Below the pieces are notes generated by a model. That model had not been told where the DNA came from, searched no databases, and saw nothing but the letters and a program-made list of their open reading frames with translations. A stretch of 64,000 nucleotides of DNA from Parvivirga hydrogeniphila (lineage in GTDB: Bacteria > Actinomycetota > Coriobacteriia > Anaerosomatales > Anaerosomataceae). Location of the stretch: the NCBI RefSeq assembly GCF_023371205.1, contig NZ_JAMCCO010000001.1:492662-556661 (forward strand), given 5' to 3'. Below are positions 8,447 through 15,590 of this stretch, in pieces; positions within the stretch are counted from its first letter, which is position 1, and every line of letters starts with the position of its first letter. A program made the translations under genes and the position numbers.

Positions 8447-8998
8447 ATGAACGTTGAGAGGCTCATCCAGAAGGCCCAACAGGGAGATGCTCGAGCGTTC
8501 GCGCGTCTGTACGATGCCTACTTCGAGCGCATCTTCGGATTCGTGCGCACTCGCGTGAGCGACCTCGAGGACGCGAAGGACCTGACCGCGACCGTGTTCA
8601 TGCGGGCGTGGGAGGCGCTCCCGTCGTACGACCTGCGCGGCGTGCCGTTCGCTGCGTGGCTCTTCCGCATCGCGCGCAACGCGATCATCGACGAATACCG
8701 GCGGACGGCCCGTGGGCCGCAGCAGGTATGGGAGGACGACGCTCAGGCAGTCGCGGACCCTGTGAGCGTGGAAGAGACGGTCATCGCGCAGTGCGACGCG
8801 GAGACCGTGAGGCGAGCGCTAGAGGCGCTCACGGACGAGCAGGCGGCGGTGATCGTGCTGCGGTTCCTTTGGGACATGCCGATCGCAGAGGTCGCCGAAG
8901 CGCTCGGCAAGAGCGAGGGCGCGGTCAAAGCGATGCAACACAGGGCCGTTCGGATGTTGGCGAAGCACCTGGCGGAGCAGGTCGATGACGAAGCGTGA
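8447..8998 (+). CDS. ECF-type RNA polymerase sigma factor
   Basis: 183 residues from ATG. Region 2 spans about 8-75 (FARLYDAYFERIFGFVRTRV ... LFRIARNAIIDEYRR), with the conserved aromatic core for -10 melting. Region 4 spans about 120-175 and has the helix-turn-helix that reads the -35 (VIVLRFLWDMPIAEVAEALGKSEGAVK). There is no region 1.1 or 3, as in ECF factors. The stop overlaps the start of the next gene, a membrane DUF5667-like protein that probably controls it. Confidence 0.92.
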   Translation: MNVERLIQKAQQGDARAFARLYDAYFERIFGFVRTRVSDLEDAKDLTATVFMRAWEALPSYDLRGVPFAAWLFRIARNAIIDEYRRTARGPQQVWEDDAQAVADPVSVEETVIAQCDAETVRRALEALTDEQAAVIVLRFLWDMPIAEVAEALGKSEGAVKAMQHRAVRMLAKHLAEQVDDEA

Positions 8999-9815
8999 GG
9001 ACATACCGGTCGTAGACGCCCGGCTCAAAGCGGCGGTTTCGGCGGCGCTCACCGAGCGAGCCGCTGAGGCGCGTCGTTCGGTGAAGCGCACGGTCGTGAC
9101 AGCGGCCCGCTCCGACGGCCGCTGGAGGCCGTATCGGCTGCTGTCGCAGCGGGCGGCAGCGGCGTTCGCTGCGCTGGCGCTCGTGGCAGGCGGCGCGAGC
9201 GTGGCCGTGGCGTCTGCACCGCCAGGGAGTCCGGCGTACGCGCTCAAACGCGCTGCCGAGCGCATGGCTCTGGAGGCCGTGCCCGCCGGCGCGCTCGAAG
9301 ACGCGCTTCGTGCCCGCTTCGCCGAGCGGCGCGCCGCCGAGATCCGCGATCTTCTGCGAAGCGGTCTCGACGAGGAGGCGCTGCGTCGAGCGCTCGAAAG
9401 CATGGGCGTGGCGCCGCCGAGCGTCTCACAGGACGGGGAGCAGAGCGCGTTCGATGTGCTCCGTCGCGAACTGCAGCGCATGGAGGGCGGCTCGACGTAC
9501 GAGCCCGCTCCCGGCCAGGATGCGGGGCAGGGCCCTGGCGGGTCTTCGTCGCCTGCAGGGAGCGGCTCCGGAGCAGGAGCGCCGGCAGGAGGTGGCACAA
9601 GCGGTGGCGGCTCCGTCCAGGACGGTTCCAGTGAAGCGACGGACCAAGGCTCATACCAAGGAGGATCTGGCAGCGGTCGGGATTCGCAGGAGGCGACGCC
9701 GGACGCGGACTCCGGTTCCGGTGAGTCGCCCAGCAGCCCAAGTGGCGGCTCCGGCGGATCCGCCCAGGGCGGCTCCACGGATGCGACGGGCGGCCCACAG
9801 CACGTCCGGCGCTGA
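8985..9815 (+). CDS. Membrane protein with DUF5667-like domain, candidate anti-sigma factor
   Basis: 276 residues from an ATG overlapping the end of the sigma gene by 14 bases. Residues 1-56 are charged and cytoplasmic, one membrane helix lies at about 57-78, and the outside part begins with a DUF5667-like motif (PGSPAYALKRAAERM ... FAERRAAEI). The last 110 residues are Gly/Ser/Pro-rich low-complexity sequence. Translational coupling to the ECF factor is the classic arrangement for an anti-sigma factor, but no zinc-binding HxxxCxxC motif is present, so the role is inferred from position and topology. Confidence 0.8.
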   Translation: MTKREDIPVVDARLKAAVSAALTERAAEARRSVKRTVVTAARSDGRWRPYRLLSQRAAAAFAALALVAGGASVAVASAPPGSPAYALKRAAERMALEAVPAGALEDALRARFAERRAAEIRDLLRSGLDEEALRRALESMGVAPPSVSQDGEQSAFDVLRRELQRMEGGSTYEPAPGQDAGQGPGGSSSPAGSGSGAGAPAGGGTSGGGSVQDGSSEATDQGSYQGGSGSGRDSQEATPDADSGSGESPSSPSGGSGGSAQGGSTDATGGPQHVRR

Positions 9816-9885
9816 TCCCCAGCACCGCAGCGAGTGACTCAATCGCCTCTCAACATGACACCCGTCACCTGTCGTCGGTCACAGC

Positions 9886-9903
9886 CGTTCACTGGGGTGA
9901 ACG
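9886..9903. promoter_or_regulatory. Inverted repeat upstream of the secreted-protein gene
   Basis: CGTTCAC and GTGAACG form perfect 7-base arms around TGGG, 28 bases before the start codon of the secreted protein gene at 9931. It may be an operator or a leader hairpin. A GGAGGTGA ribosome site follows at about 9917. Confidence 0.4.
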
Positions 9904-9930
9904 TCGGTTGGAACGAGGAGGTGAACGGAG

Positions 9931-10455
9931 ATGCGGTGGAAGCGCATCGCGATGCTGCTGCTCACAGCGGCGCTCATCGTGTCGGTCGTCCATCTACCCG
10001 CATGGGCCGGGCAGGGAAGCCAGGCGGGCCAGGGAGCGGGCGGAGCGCAGGCGGAGGCACGCTCCGGTTGGGAGACGCAGCCGCCTGCTGACGGCGCCCA
10101 GCTCGATCGGGACCGCGATTGCGTGCAGGACCGGCTCACCGACGGGTCGTGCGGCGACTGCACGGCCGACTGCGTGAGCGGGAGCGCCGGAACGGAGGCC
10201 CGCACGCGCGCCCAGGTGGGCGTTGCGTCCGAAGGCGCCGCGGCCGGTGAGGACGCTGTCCGGCGGTCCGCCTCGAACGGGACTGCGACGCGGGCCGAGG
10301 TTCGCGAGCAGGAGCGCGTGCGCAGCCTCGTCAGGCTCGAAGCACGACTTCGTCTGCTCGAAGGTTCGCTCGGCGCCAGCGACCGCCCGCTCGGTCTTGC
10401 CGAGGTCGTCGCGAGGCTCATGGAGCGTCTGAGGGCGTGGCTGGGAACCTCGTGA
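9931..10455 (+). CDS. Secreted protein of unknown function
   Basis: 174 residues. A signal peptide is clear at residues 1-26 (basic RWKR, hydrophobic LLLTAALIVSVVHL, cleavage near PAWAG). The mature part starts with a Gly/Ala/Gln-rich stretch, then a small region with four cysteines (DCVQD, SCGDC, ADC) that could bind metal or form disulfides, and ends in a charged helical segment. I do not recognise the family. It lies 115 bases after the anti-sigma candidate on the same strand and is a plausible member of that sigma factor's regulon (inference). Confidence 0.72.
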   Translation: MRWKRIAMLLLTAALIVSVVHLPAWAGQGSQAGQGAGGAQAEARSGWETQPPADGAQLDRDRDCVQDRLTDGSCGDCTADCVSGSAGTEARTRAQVGVASEGAAAGEDAVRRSASNGTATRAEVREQERVRSLVRLEARLRLLEGSLGASDRPLGLAEVVARLMERLRAWLGTS

Positions 10456-10484
10456 GGCGTTCTCGAAACGCGCCCGGTTGCAAC

Positions 10485-10506
10485 AAGGCGCCCTACGGGG
10501 CGCCTT
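10485..10506. terminator. Hairpin between convergent genes
   Basis: AAGGCGCCC and GGGCGCCTT form perfect 9-base arms around TACG. It lies between the secreted-protein gene (+) and the vanZ-like gene (-) and covers the latter's stop. The stem could stop transcription from both sides, though no clear T-run follows. Confidence 0.5.
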
Positions 10507-10849
10507 CTCCGTTGCGGGCGAGCCACCACGCCAGCAACGCCGCGCCTACGAGCGCGCCGAGGGTGTCGATCGCCCAGTCCATCGGGTCGGGCGTCCTGCC
10601 GGGCACGAACGCCTGGTGGAACTCGTCTGTGACGCCGTACAGGGAAGCCAAGGCCGCAGCGGGGATCCACCGCGATGGGTGTGACAGACCGTGCAACAGC
10701 AGCACGCCGAGCACCGCGTACGCGACGAAGTGCGCGTACGGGGCGATGCCGCTAGGGACGTCCGAACCCGGGCGCGACGATAGCCAGAAGATCACGGTCA
10801 TCCACGCTGCGGAGGGGACCCAGCGGGCGACGCCACGGGAGAGGGGCAT
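10493..10849 (-). CDS. VanZ-like membrane protein
   Basis: 118 residues from ATG, with AAGGAG 5 bases upstream. Four hydrophobic segments can be seen: about 10-24, 38-56, 62-74 and 93-111. Between the last two lies TDEFHQAFVPGR, the signature of the VanZ family (D/E-F-x-Q-x-F-x-P-x-R). Stand-alone VanZ-like proteins are common in Gram-positive bacteria, and apart from teicoplanin resistance in VanZ itself their biochemical role is unknown. Much longer open frames overlap this strand but only this one gives a recognisable protein. Confidence 0.85.
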   Translation of the reverse strand: MPLSRGVARWVPSAAWMTVIFWLSSRPGSDVPSGIAPYAHFVAYAVLGVLLLHGLSHPSRWIPAAALASLYGVTDEFHQAFVPGRTPDPMDWAIDTLGALVGAALLAWWLARNGEGAP

Positions 10850-10972
10850 TGCGGCTCCTTGCTCTTCAGAACGCACGGCCCGAGAGTGTACCACGCGACA
10901 CCGTTCCTCTTGACGCTCCGCCGCACTGGTGCCAGGGTGATGCGCATTCGGTCGTCGTCGGTAGGAGGGCGT

Positions 10973-11881
10973 GTGAGCCGGCGCCTTGCGCTTGTCGCAG
11001 TCATCGTCTCGGCTGCGTGCTTCGGGACGTTGGGTGTGCTGGCATCGCTCGCGTATCGGCAGGGCATGCAGCCTCTTCCGCTGTTGGCGTGGCGGTTCGC
11101 GCTCGTGTCGGTGCTGATGGGCGCGTATCAGGCGCTCAAGGACCCAGCAGCGCTGATCGCGGGAGCGAAAGACTGGTGGCGGTACGCTGCACTTTCCATC
11201 ACGGGGTACGGCGCTGCCTCGGTGTGCTACTTCTTCGCGCTCAAGCACGCGAGCGCGTCGATCGTGGCCGTGCTCCTGTACACGTACCCCGCGATCGTCG
11301 CCGCTCTCAGCGCAGCGTTCCTGCACGAGCGTCTGACAGGTGCCCGCGTCGGCGCAATCGCGCTCACCGTCGCGGGATGCGCCTTCGTGGTGCAGGCGTT
11401 CTCGCCTGGCGCACGCGCCGAGGTGGCCGGAATCGTGCTGGGGCTGGGAGCCGGGCTCGGGTACGCGGTGTTCAACGTGCTGTCGTACCGCTGGCTGCCA
11501 GGACGGTCGCGTCTGGTGCTGATGACCTACACGTTCGCCGTGTCCGCCGTGGCCATCGGTGCGCTGTGCGTGCTCACGGGCACCGACCTGTCTCCTGCTG
11601 GCTGGAGCCCCGCTGCGTGGGGGCTTCTTGCGGCCATCGTCGCCGTCCCGACGGTGGCAGCGGTCCTGCTGTACCTCGGGGGCATCCGGCGCCTCGGCGC
11701 ATCTCAGGCGGCCATCGTGTCGACCACAGAGCCCCTGTTCACCATCGCGTTCGCCGCAGCGGTGCTCGGGGAGCGCTTGACGGCGTCGCAGGCCATCGGC
11801 GCAGCGCTCGTCCTGGCCGGCGTAGCGCTTGCCGAGATGCGGGGGAGCGGCGCTCCTCCGGACGAGCTCGCGTCGGTGTGA
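10973..11881 (+). CDS. EamA-family (DMT superfamily) transporter
   Basis: 302 residues from the GTG at 10973, chosen because GGAGGG stands just before it and the first membrane helix follows at once; an ATG at 10940 would add 11 residues. Ten hydrophobic helices are arranged as two EamA repeats, each ending with the typical turn and final helix (first repeat FLHERLTGARVGAIALTVAG, second VLGERLTASQAIGAALVLAG). Such transporters move amino acids, nucleosides or metabolites, usually outward. The substrate here is unknown. Confidence 0.88.
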   Translation: MSRRLALVAVIVSAACFGTLGVLASLAYRQGMQPLPLLAWRFALVSVLMGAYQALKDPAALIAGAKDWWRYAALSITGYGAASVCYFFALKHASASIVAVLLYTYPAIVAALSAAFLHERLTGARVGAIALTVAGCAFVVQAFSPGARAEVAGIVLGLGAGLGYAVFNVLSYRWLPGRSRLVLMTYTFAVSAVAIGALCVLTGTDLSPAGWSPAAWGLLAAIVAVPTVAAVLLYLGGIRRLGASQAAIVSTTEPLFTIAFAAAVLGERLTASQAIGAALVLAGVALAEMRGSGAPPDELASV

Positions 11882-11889
11882 GCGCGGCC

Positions 11890-12501
11890 CTAGGCCGCGA
11901 GGAGGGCGCTCGCCACGGCGGCCGCTCCGGCAGCGAGGGCGTGCCCGCCGTACGCCCACGCCACGAGCCGGGCGGCGCTGCGCTCTGTAGCGCCGATGGC
12001 GACCAGCGCGCGATACGCGACGAAGGCTGACAGCGCGAATGCGACGAGCCCGAACCCGGGGATCGCGCTGAGAACGAACGGCGGCAACGCGGCCGCCCAC
12101 GCCATCGCTGCTCGCTCGCGCGGCGCTCCCGCAGACGGTGCAAGTGCGAGCAGGACGGCGAGCCGCGCGGCCGACCACACGCCGAGCCCTGCCGCGTAGG
12201 CCCACAGCGCGGCACCCTGGCGCAGCCCGAGCGCTCCGCTGGCGGCGGCCGCGGCCGCCAGGAGGATCGCTGACAGCGTCATCGCTGTCGGGAGGTCGCC
12301 CGCACGCAGGTCTGCGACCGCAGCTGGGCGGAACCACGAGCGCACCGCGCCGACGATGGCGTTCCTGATCGGTAGCCGGCGCACGGCCACGGCGGCCCAC
12401 TGCAGCGCTCGCGTCAGGACGTTGCGCCACCACGTGAACACGCCGCGTGCGACACGCTGCAGGCGCGCCTGAACGCTCTGCTCGTTGTGGCGTGCTACCA
12501 T
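11890..12501 (-). CDS. Hypothetical multi-pass membrane protein (Yip1-like appearance)
   Basis: About 203 residues, very Ala-rich. A short amphipathic start (VFTWWRNVLTRALQWAAVAV) is followed by about five hydrophobic segments between residues 72 and 203. The overall shape resembles Yip1/DUF family membrane proteins, but no firm family motif is seen. The ATG at 12501 has its purine-rich AAGGA directly adjacent, so the exact start is uncertain. It is convergent with the EamA gene (8 bases between) and divergent from the PBP gene. Confidence 0.6.
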   Translation of the reverse strand: MVARHNEQSVQARLQRVARGVFTWWRNVLTRALQWAAVAVRRLPIRNAIVGAVRSWFRPAAVADLRAGDLPTAMTLSAILLAAAAAASGALGLRQGAALWAYAAGLGVWSAARLAVLLALAPSAGAPRERAAMAWAAALPPFVLSAIPGFGLVAFALSAFVAYRALVAIGATERSAARLVAWAYGGHALAAGAAAVASALLAA

Positions 12502-12582
12502 TCCTTCGACCGCCTCGGCTCGGTGCCGCAGACAGGATACCCGACTCTGTCGTCGGCAGCGGCCGGGTCGCATGGAGGGGTC

Positions 12583-14568
12583 GTGCGCGTATCGTCGTTG
12601 GAGCGGATCTTGAAGGTCGCTGCGGCGATCTTGGCCGTGCTCGTCGTCACGTTCATAGCGACGGGCGCGTACCTGTACGCCCTCTCGAAGTCGCTGCCCG
12701 ATCTGAGCGCGTCGAGCGCCGCCTTCCGGCCCGCGCAGACCACGGTCGTGTACGCGTCGGACGGAACCGTGCTCGCCGAGTGGCACGCTGAGCAGGACCG
12801 CACCGTCGTGTCTCTCGAGCAGGTCCCGAAGCACCTCCAAGACGCCGTGGTGGCGATCGAGGACGAGCGCTTCTATGAGCACGAAGGCGTCGACTTCAGA
12901 GGGATCGCCAGAGCGCTTCGTGCGAACGCCAGCTCAGGGGAGGTGGAGCAGGGCGGCAGCACCATCACGCAGCAGGTCGTCAAGCTGCTGTTCACGGACG
13001 GCAAGCGCACCCTCAACCGCAAGGTCAAAGAGGCGTTGCTCGCGTACCAGCTCGAAGCGCGGACGAGCAAGCAGAAGGTGCTCGAGACCTACCTGAACCT
13101 CGTGTACTTCGGCGAGGGCGCCTACGGCGTGGAGAGCGCGGCGAAACGGTATTTCGGCAAGCACGTGGGAGACGTCGATCTCGCAGAGGCCGCGCTCCTG
13201 GCCGGCATCATCGCCTCGCCCGGCCGGTACGACCCCGTCGCGCATCCGGACGCCGCGCGCGAGCGGCGCGATCGCGTGCTCGACCGCATGCGTGATCTCG
13301 GGTACATCTCGGAGGAGCAGCGAGCCGAAGCCGCTGCCGCCGACGTTCGGCTCGCGCCCCGCCCCGATGACTCGAAGCAGCTCGCGCCGTACTTCGTCGA
13401 GCACGTCAAGCAGCAGCTCATCGAGCGGCTGGGGTCGCGCACCGTGTTCGAGGGCGGTCTTCGCGTCTACACGACCCTCGATCCCCGTGTGCAGCGGTAT
13501 GCCGAAGATGCTGCGCGGGCCCTGCTTCCCGACCCGCAGGATCCCGAGGTGGCGCTCGTCTGCATCGACCACCGCACCGGGGATGTGCTCGCGATGGTGG
13601 GCGGGCGGGACTTCTCCACGGAGCAGTTCAACCTCGCCGTGCAGGGCAGACGTCAGCCGGGCTCGGCGTTCAAACCATTCGTGCTCGTGACCGCGCTCGA
13701 GCAGGGCGTGAAGCCGAGCGACGTGTTCGATGCGCGGCCGTACGTCACCCGGGTCAAAGATGGCATCTGGCGCGTGCAGAACTACGAGAACGAAAAGACG
13801 GCTCCGTCGATGACGCTTGCCGCAGCGACGACGTGGTCCGTGAATGCGGTGTACGCGCGTCTCGTCATGAGGGTCGGGGCCGAGAACGTCGTCAAGACGG
13901 CCCAGGCCATGGGTATCACCACGAAGCTCGATCCCAATCCGGCCATCGCGCTCGGCGGACTGACCACGGGCGTCTCCCCATACGAGATGGCCGGCGCGTA
14001 CAGCACGCTTGCTTCGGGCGGGATACGACGCGAGCCGGTCAGCATCAGCCGCGTCACTGACAGCACCGGCAATCTCGTGTTCGCGCCGGTGCGCGAGCCC
14101 AAGCGGGTGCTTCCGGCCTCGACGGCCAAGACGGCCGCCGCCATGCTCCACGATGTCGTCGAGAAGGGCACCGGCCAAGCAGCCAAGCTCCCGGTGTGGG
14201 CGGCCGGCAAGACCGGGACCACCCAGGCCTACCGGGACGCCTGGTTCGTCGGCTGGGCAGACGGGCTGAGCACGGCCGTGTGGGTGGGATACCGAGAAGG
14301 TCAGGTGCCGATGACGGACGTCCACGGCATCAAGGTCACCGGCGGGAGCTATCCTGCGCGCATCTGGCAGCAGTTCATGAGCCGAGCGATCGCCGTCCGG
14401 CGACAGCCGCAACCATCGAGCGACAGTACGGGGTCGGCTCCGGGCGCTCTCGTCCGCGTCCGCATCTGCACGCAGTCGATGCTCCTTGCGAACGACAGGT
14501 GCCCGGACGTCGTCGAGATCTACCTCGATCCGGCGATCGCCCCGACCGCCGTGTGCACGGAGCACTAG
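12583..14568 (+). CDS. Class A penicillin-binding protein (PBP1a-like)
   Basis: 661 residues from a GTG with GGAGG 4 bases ahead; the frame is open further upstream, but that part overlaps the divergent gene and looks non-coding. A single membrane anchor lies at about 10-35. The GT51 glycosyltransferase domain has catalytic E93 in EDERFYEHEGVD and the GGSTITQQ motif. The transpeptidase has S361-x-x-K364 (SAFK), S419-V-N421 and K543-T-G-T. It polymerises and cross-links peptidoglycan outside the membrane. The C-terminal 60 residues, with two cysteines, match no known domain. Confidence 0.95.
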   Translation: MRVSSLERILKVAAAILAVLVVTFIATGAYLYALSKSLPDLSASSAAFRPAQTTVVYASDGTVLAEWHAEQDRTVVSLEQVPKHLQDAVVAIEDERFYEHEGVDFRGIARALRANASSGEVEQGGSTITQQVVKLLFTDGKRTLNRKVKEALLAYQLEARTSKQKVLETYLNLVYFGEGAYGVESAAKRYFGKHVGDVDLAEAALLAGIIASPGRYDPVAHPDAARERRDRVLDRMRDLGYISEEQRAEAAAADVRLAPRPDDSKQLAPYFVEHVKQQLIERLGSRTVFEGGLRVYTTLDPRVQRYAEDAARALLPDPQDPEVALVCIDHRTGDVLAMVGGRDFSTEQFNLAVQGRRQPGSAFKPFVLVTALEQGVKPSDVFDARPYVTRVKDGIWRVQNYENEKTAPSMTLAAATTWSVNAVYARLVMRVGAENVVKTAQAMGITTKLDPNPAIALGGLTTGVSPYEMAGAYSTLASGGIRREPVSISRVTDSTGNLVFAPVREPKRVLPASTAKTAAAMLHDVVEKGTGQAAKLPVWAAGKTGTTQAYRDAWFVGWADGLSTAVWVGYREGQVPMTDVHGIKVTGGSYPARIWQQFMSRAIAVRRQPQPSSDSTGSAPGALVRVRICTQSMLLANDRCPDVVEIYLDPAIAPTAVCTEH

Positions 14569-14569
14569 C

Positions 14570-14857
14570 ATGCGAGACTACTACGCGGTGCTGCAGGTCT
14601 CACCCGACGCGGATCCCGAAGTCATCGAGAAAGCGTACCGGGTGCTGGCTCGCAAACGGCATCCAGACGCCCGCGCTGGCGACCGACGAGCGCACGAGAT
14701 GATGGTGGAGCTGAACGAGGCGTACGCGGTCCTGCGCGACCCGGCGAAGCGGGCCGCCTACGATGCACGCCGCGCGCAGGCGCGAGCGATCCCAGAAGCG
14801 CTTCGGGTGTTTTGGGACTCAGGCCTCATCGGACTGTACCGGCGGTACGCGCGGTAG
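14570..14857 (+). CDS. Short J-domain protein
   Basis: 95 residues, starting one base after the PBP stop. Residues 1-65 are a J domain with the HPD tripeptide at 31-33 that stimulates Hsp70 ATPase. Helix II (VIEKAYRVLARKR) and helix III (LNEAYAVLRDPAKRAAYD) are clear. The Gly/Phe, zinc-finger and substrate domains of DnaJ are absent; instead there is a 30-residue basic helical tail. It probably recruits DnaK to one specific client. Coupling to the PBP gene suggests an envelope-related client (inference). Confidence 0.85.
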   Translation: MRDYYAVLQVSPDADPEVIEKAYRVLARKRHPDARAGDRRAHEMMVELNEAYAVLRDPAKRAAYDARRAQARAIPEALRVFWDSGLIGLYRRYAR

Positions 14858-14880
14858 CCGTCGCGCGCCGCCGGCGAGAG

Positions 14881-15216
14881 TCACGAGGCCTGCTCGAGCT
14901 TGGCCTGGATGGCGCGCAAGATGCCCGGATACGACACGGCGCCTTCGTACATAGGCTCGCCGTCGATGACGGTCACGGGATAGATCCAGCCGTTCTCCTT
15001 GATCGCGGCGATCATCTCGCCGTGCTCGGCCTGGACCTCAGGGCGCGTGGTGTCGAGGTAGACGACGCGCGCGCTGTCTCCAAAGCGCGTGCGGACCTCG
15101 GAGCTGACGATCTCGGTGATCTCCGCCGGAGTCCAGGAAGGCCCTCAACCGCCGGAGAAGCACTCGGTCTCGACGGGGAAGTCGAAGACCTCCACGGTCA
15201 CGATCGCGTTCGCCAT
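14881..15216 (-). CDS. Thioredoxin-like protein with in-frame TGA: candidate selenoprotein
   Basis: 111 codons from an ATG (GAGGAGA 5 bases upstream) to a TGA at 14883-14881, with one internal TGA as codon 24 (15147-15145). Reading it as selenocysteine gives C19-F-S-G-G-U24-G-P-S-W, a redox motif, followed by a thioredoxin-like body: a strand with VVYLDTTRPE, then a helix, then WIYPVTVIDGEPMYEG, reminiscent of the YuzD/DUF1462 family. GC-rich codon use continues unbroken on both sides of the TGA and the frame is exact, which argues against a decayed gene. A hairpin fitting a bacterial SECIS lies just after the TGA. It follows a small ferredoxin gene by 11 bases. Sec machinery is not in the window. 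Confidence 0.78.
15117..15135 (-). promoter_or_regulatory. Putative bacterial SECIS hairpin
   Basis: In the mRNA, 17 bases after the in-frame UGA, CUCC and GGAG pair around a GGC loop; beyond an A/A mismatch, UGG pairs with UCA below (one G-U). The apical loop has G in its first two positions and lies at the distance from UGA expected for bSECIS elements read by SelB. Confidence 0.6.
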
Positions 15217-15227
15217 GTCGTCTCTCC

Positions 15228-15431
15228 TCACGCCGGCGCTACGGCGCCTGTCGGACATACGCGGGCACAGATGCCGCAGCCGGAGCAGCGGCTGGCGTCA
15301 ACAGTATAGCCGTTATACCCAGGGTACGGCCCACCAGGGCGCGGGACGATCGCGCCTTTCGGGCAGACCCTCCGTGCTGGGCACGCGGGCGAGCGGTCAC
15401 ATACGGCAGCATCCACAGAGTACGTTCGCAT
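15228..15431 (-). CDS. Small ferredoxin-like 4Fe-4S protein
   Basis: 67 residues from an ATG with GGGAGGAAACG upstream. The C-terminal half has a standard 4Fe-4S motif, C49-x2-C52-x2-C55-x3-C59-P. The N-terminal half has C11, C17 and C23-P, but Ser14 stands where the second cysteine of a CxxCxxC motif would be, so the first cluster is either missing a ligand or of a different type. It is the first gene of a two-gene operon with the candidate selenoprotein and may pass electrons to its Cys/Sec pair (inference). Confidence 0.85.
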   Translation of the reverse strand: MRTYSVDAAVCDRSPACPARRVCPKGAIVPRPGGPYPGYNGYTVDASRCSGCGICARVCPTGAVAPA

Positions 15432-15465
15432 CGTTTCCTCCCGGCCGGTCCATTATGGCAATGAT

Positions 15466-15481
15466 ATACCCCGATGGGTAT
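15466..15481. promoter_or_regulatory. ATACCC-N4-GGGTAT operator, CsoR/CstR-like
   Basis: ATACCC and GGGTAT are perfect 6-base arms around CGAT. G/C tracts flanked by ATA/TAT are typical of CsoR-family operators (copper, persulfide or formaldehyde sensors). It stands 35-50 bases before the ferredoxin start, just upstream of a possible -10 (CATAAT on the minus strand, 15457-15452). No csoR gene is in the window. Confidence 0.5.
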
Positions 15482-15590
15482 CATACGCAACCACATGCGC
15501 ACCAGGCGGCGACTTGGTAGTATGTGAACGAGCGGAACAAGGGGCGCTCCGCGAGCTTCGTGTGTGCGGTTTCGAAGAACGAGGTGCCGT

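Noticed and set aside
10493-12433. 646-codon open frame on the minus strand
   Set aside because: Only its last 118 codons encode a recognisable protein (VanZ-like, with its own ribosome site); the rest lies opposite the EamA gene.
14881-15216. Pseudogene or sequencing error explanation for the in-frame TGA
   Set aside because: Only one stop, at a redox-motif position, exact frame on both sides, good ribosome site and a SECIS-like hairpin favour selenocysteine; the error explanation stays possible until checked.
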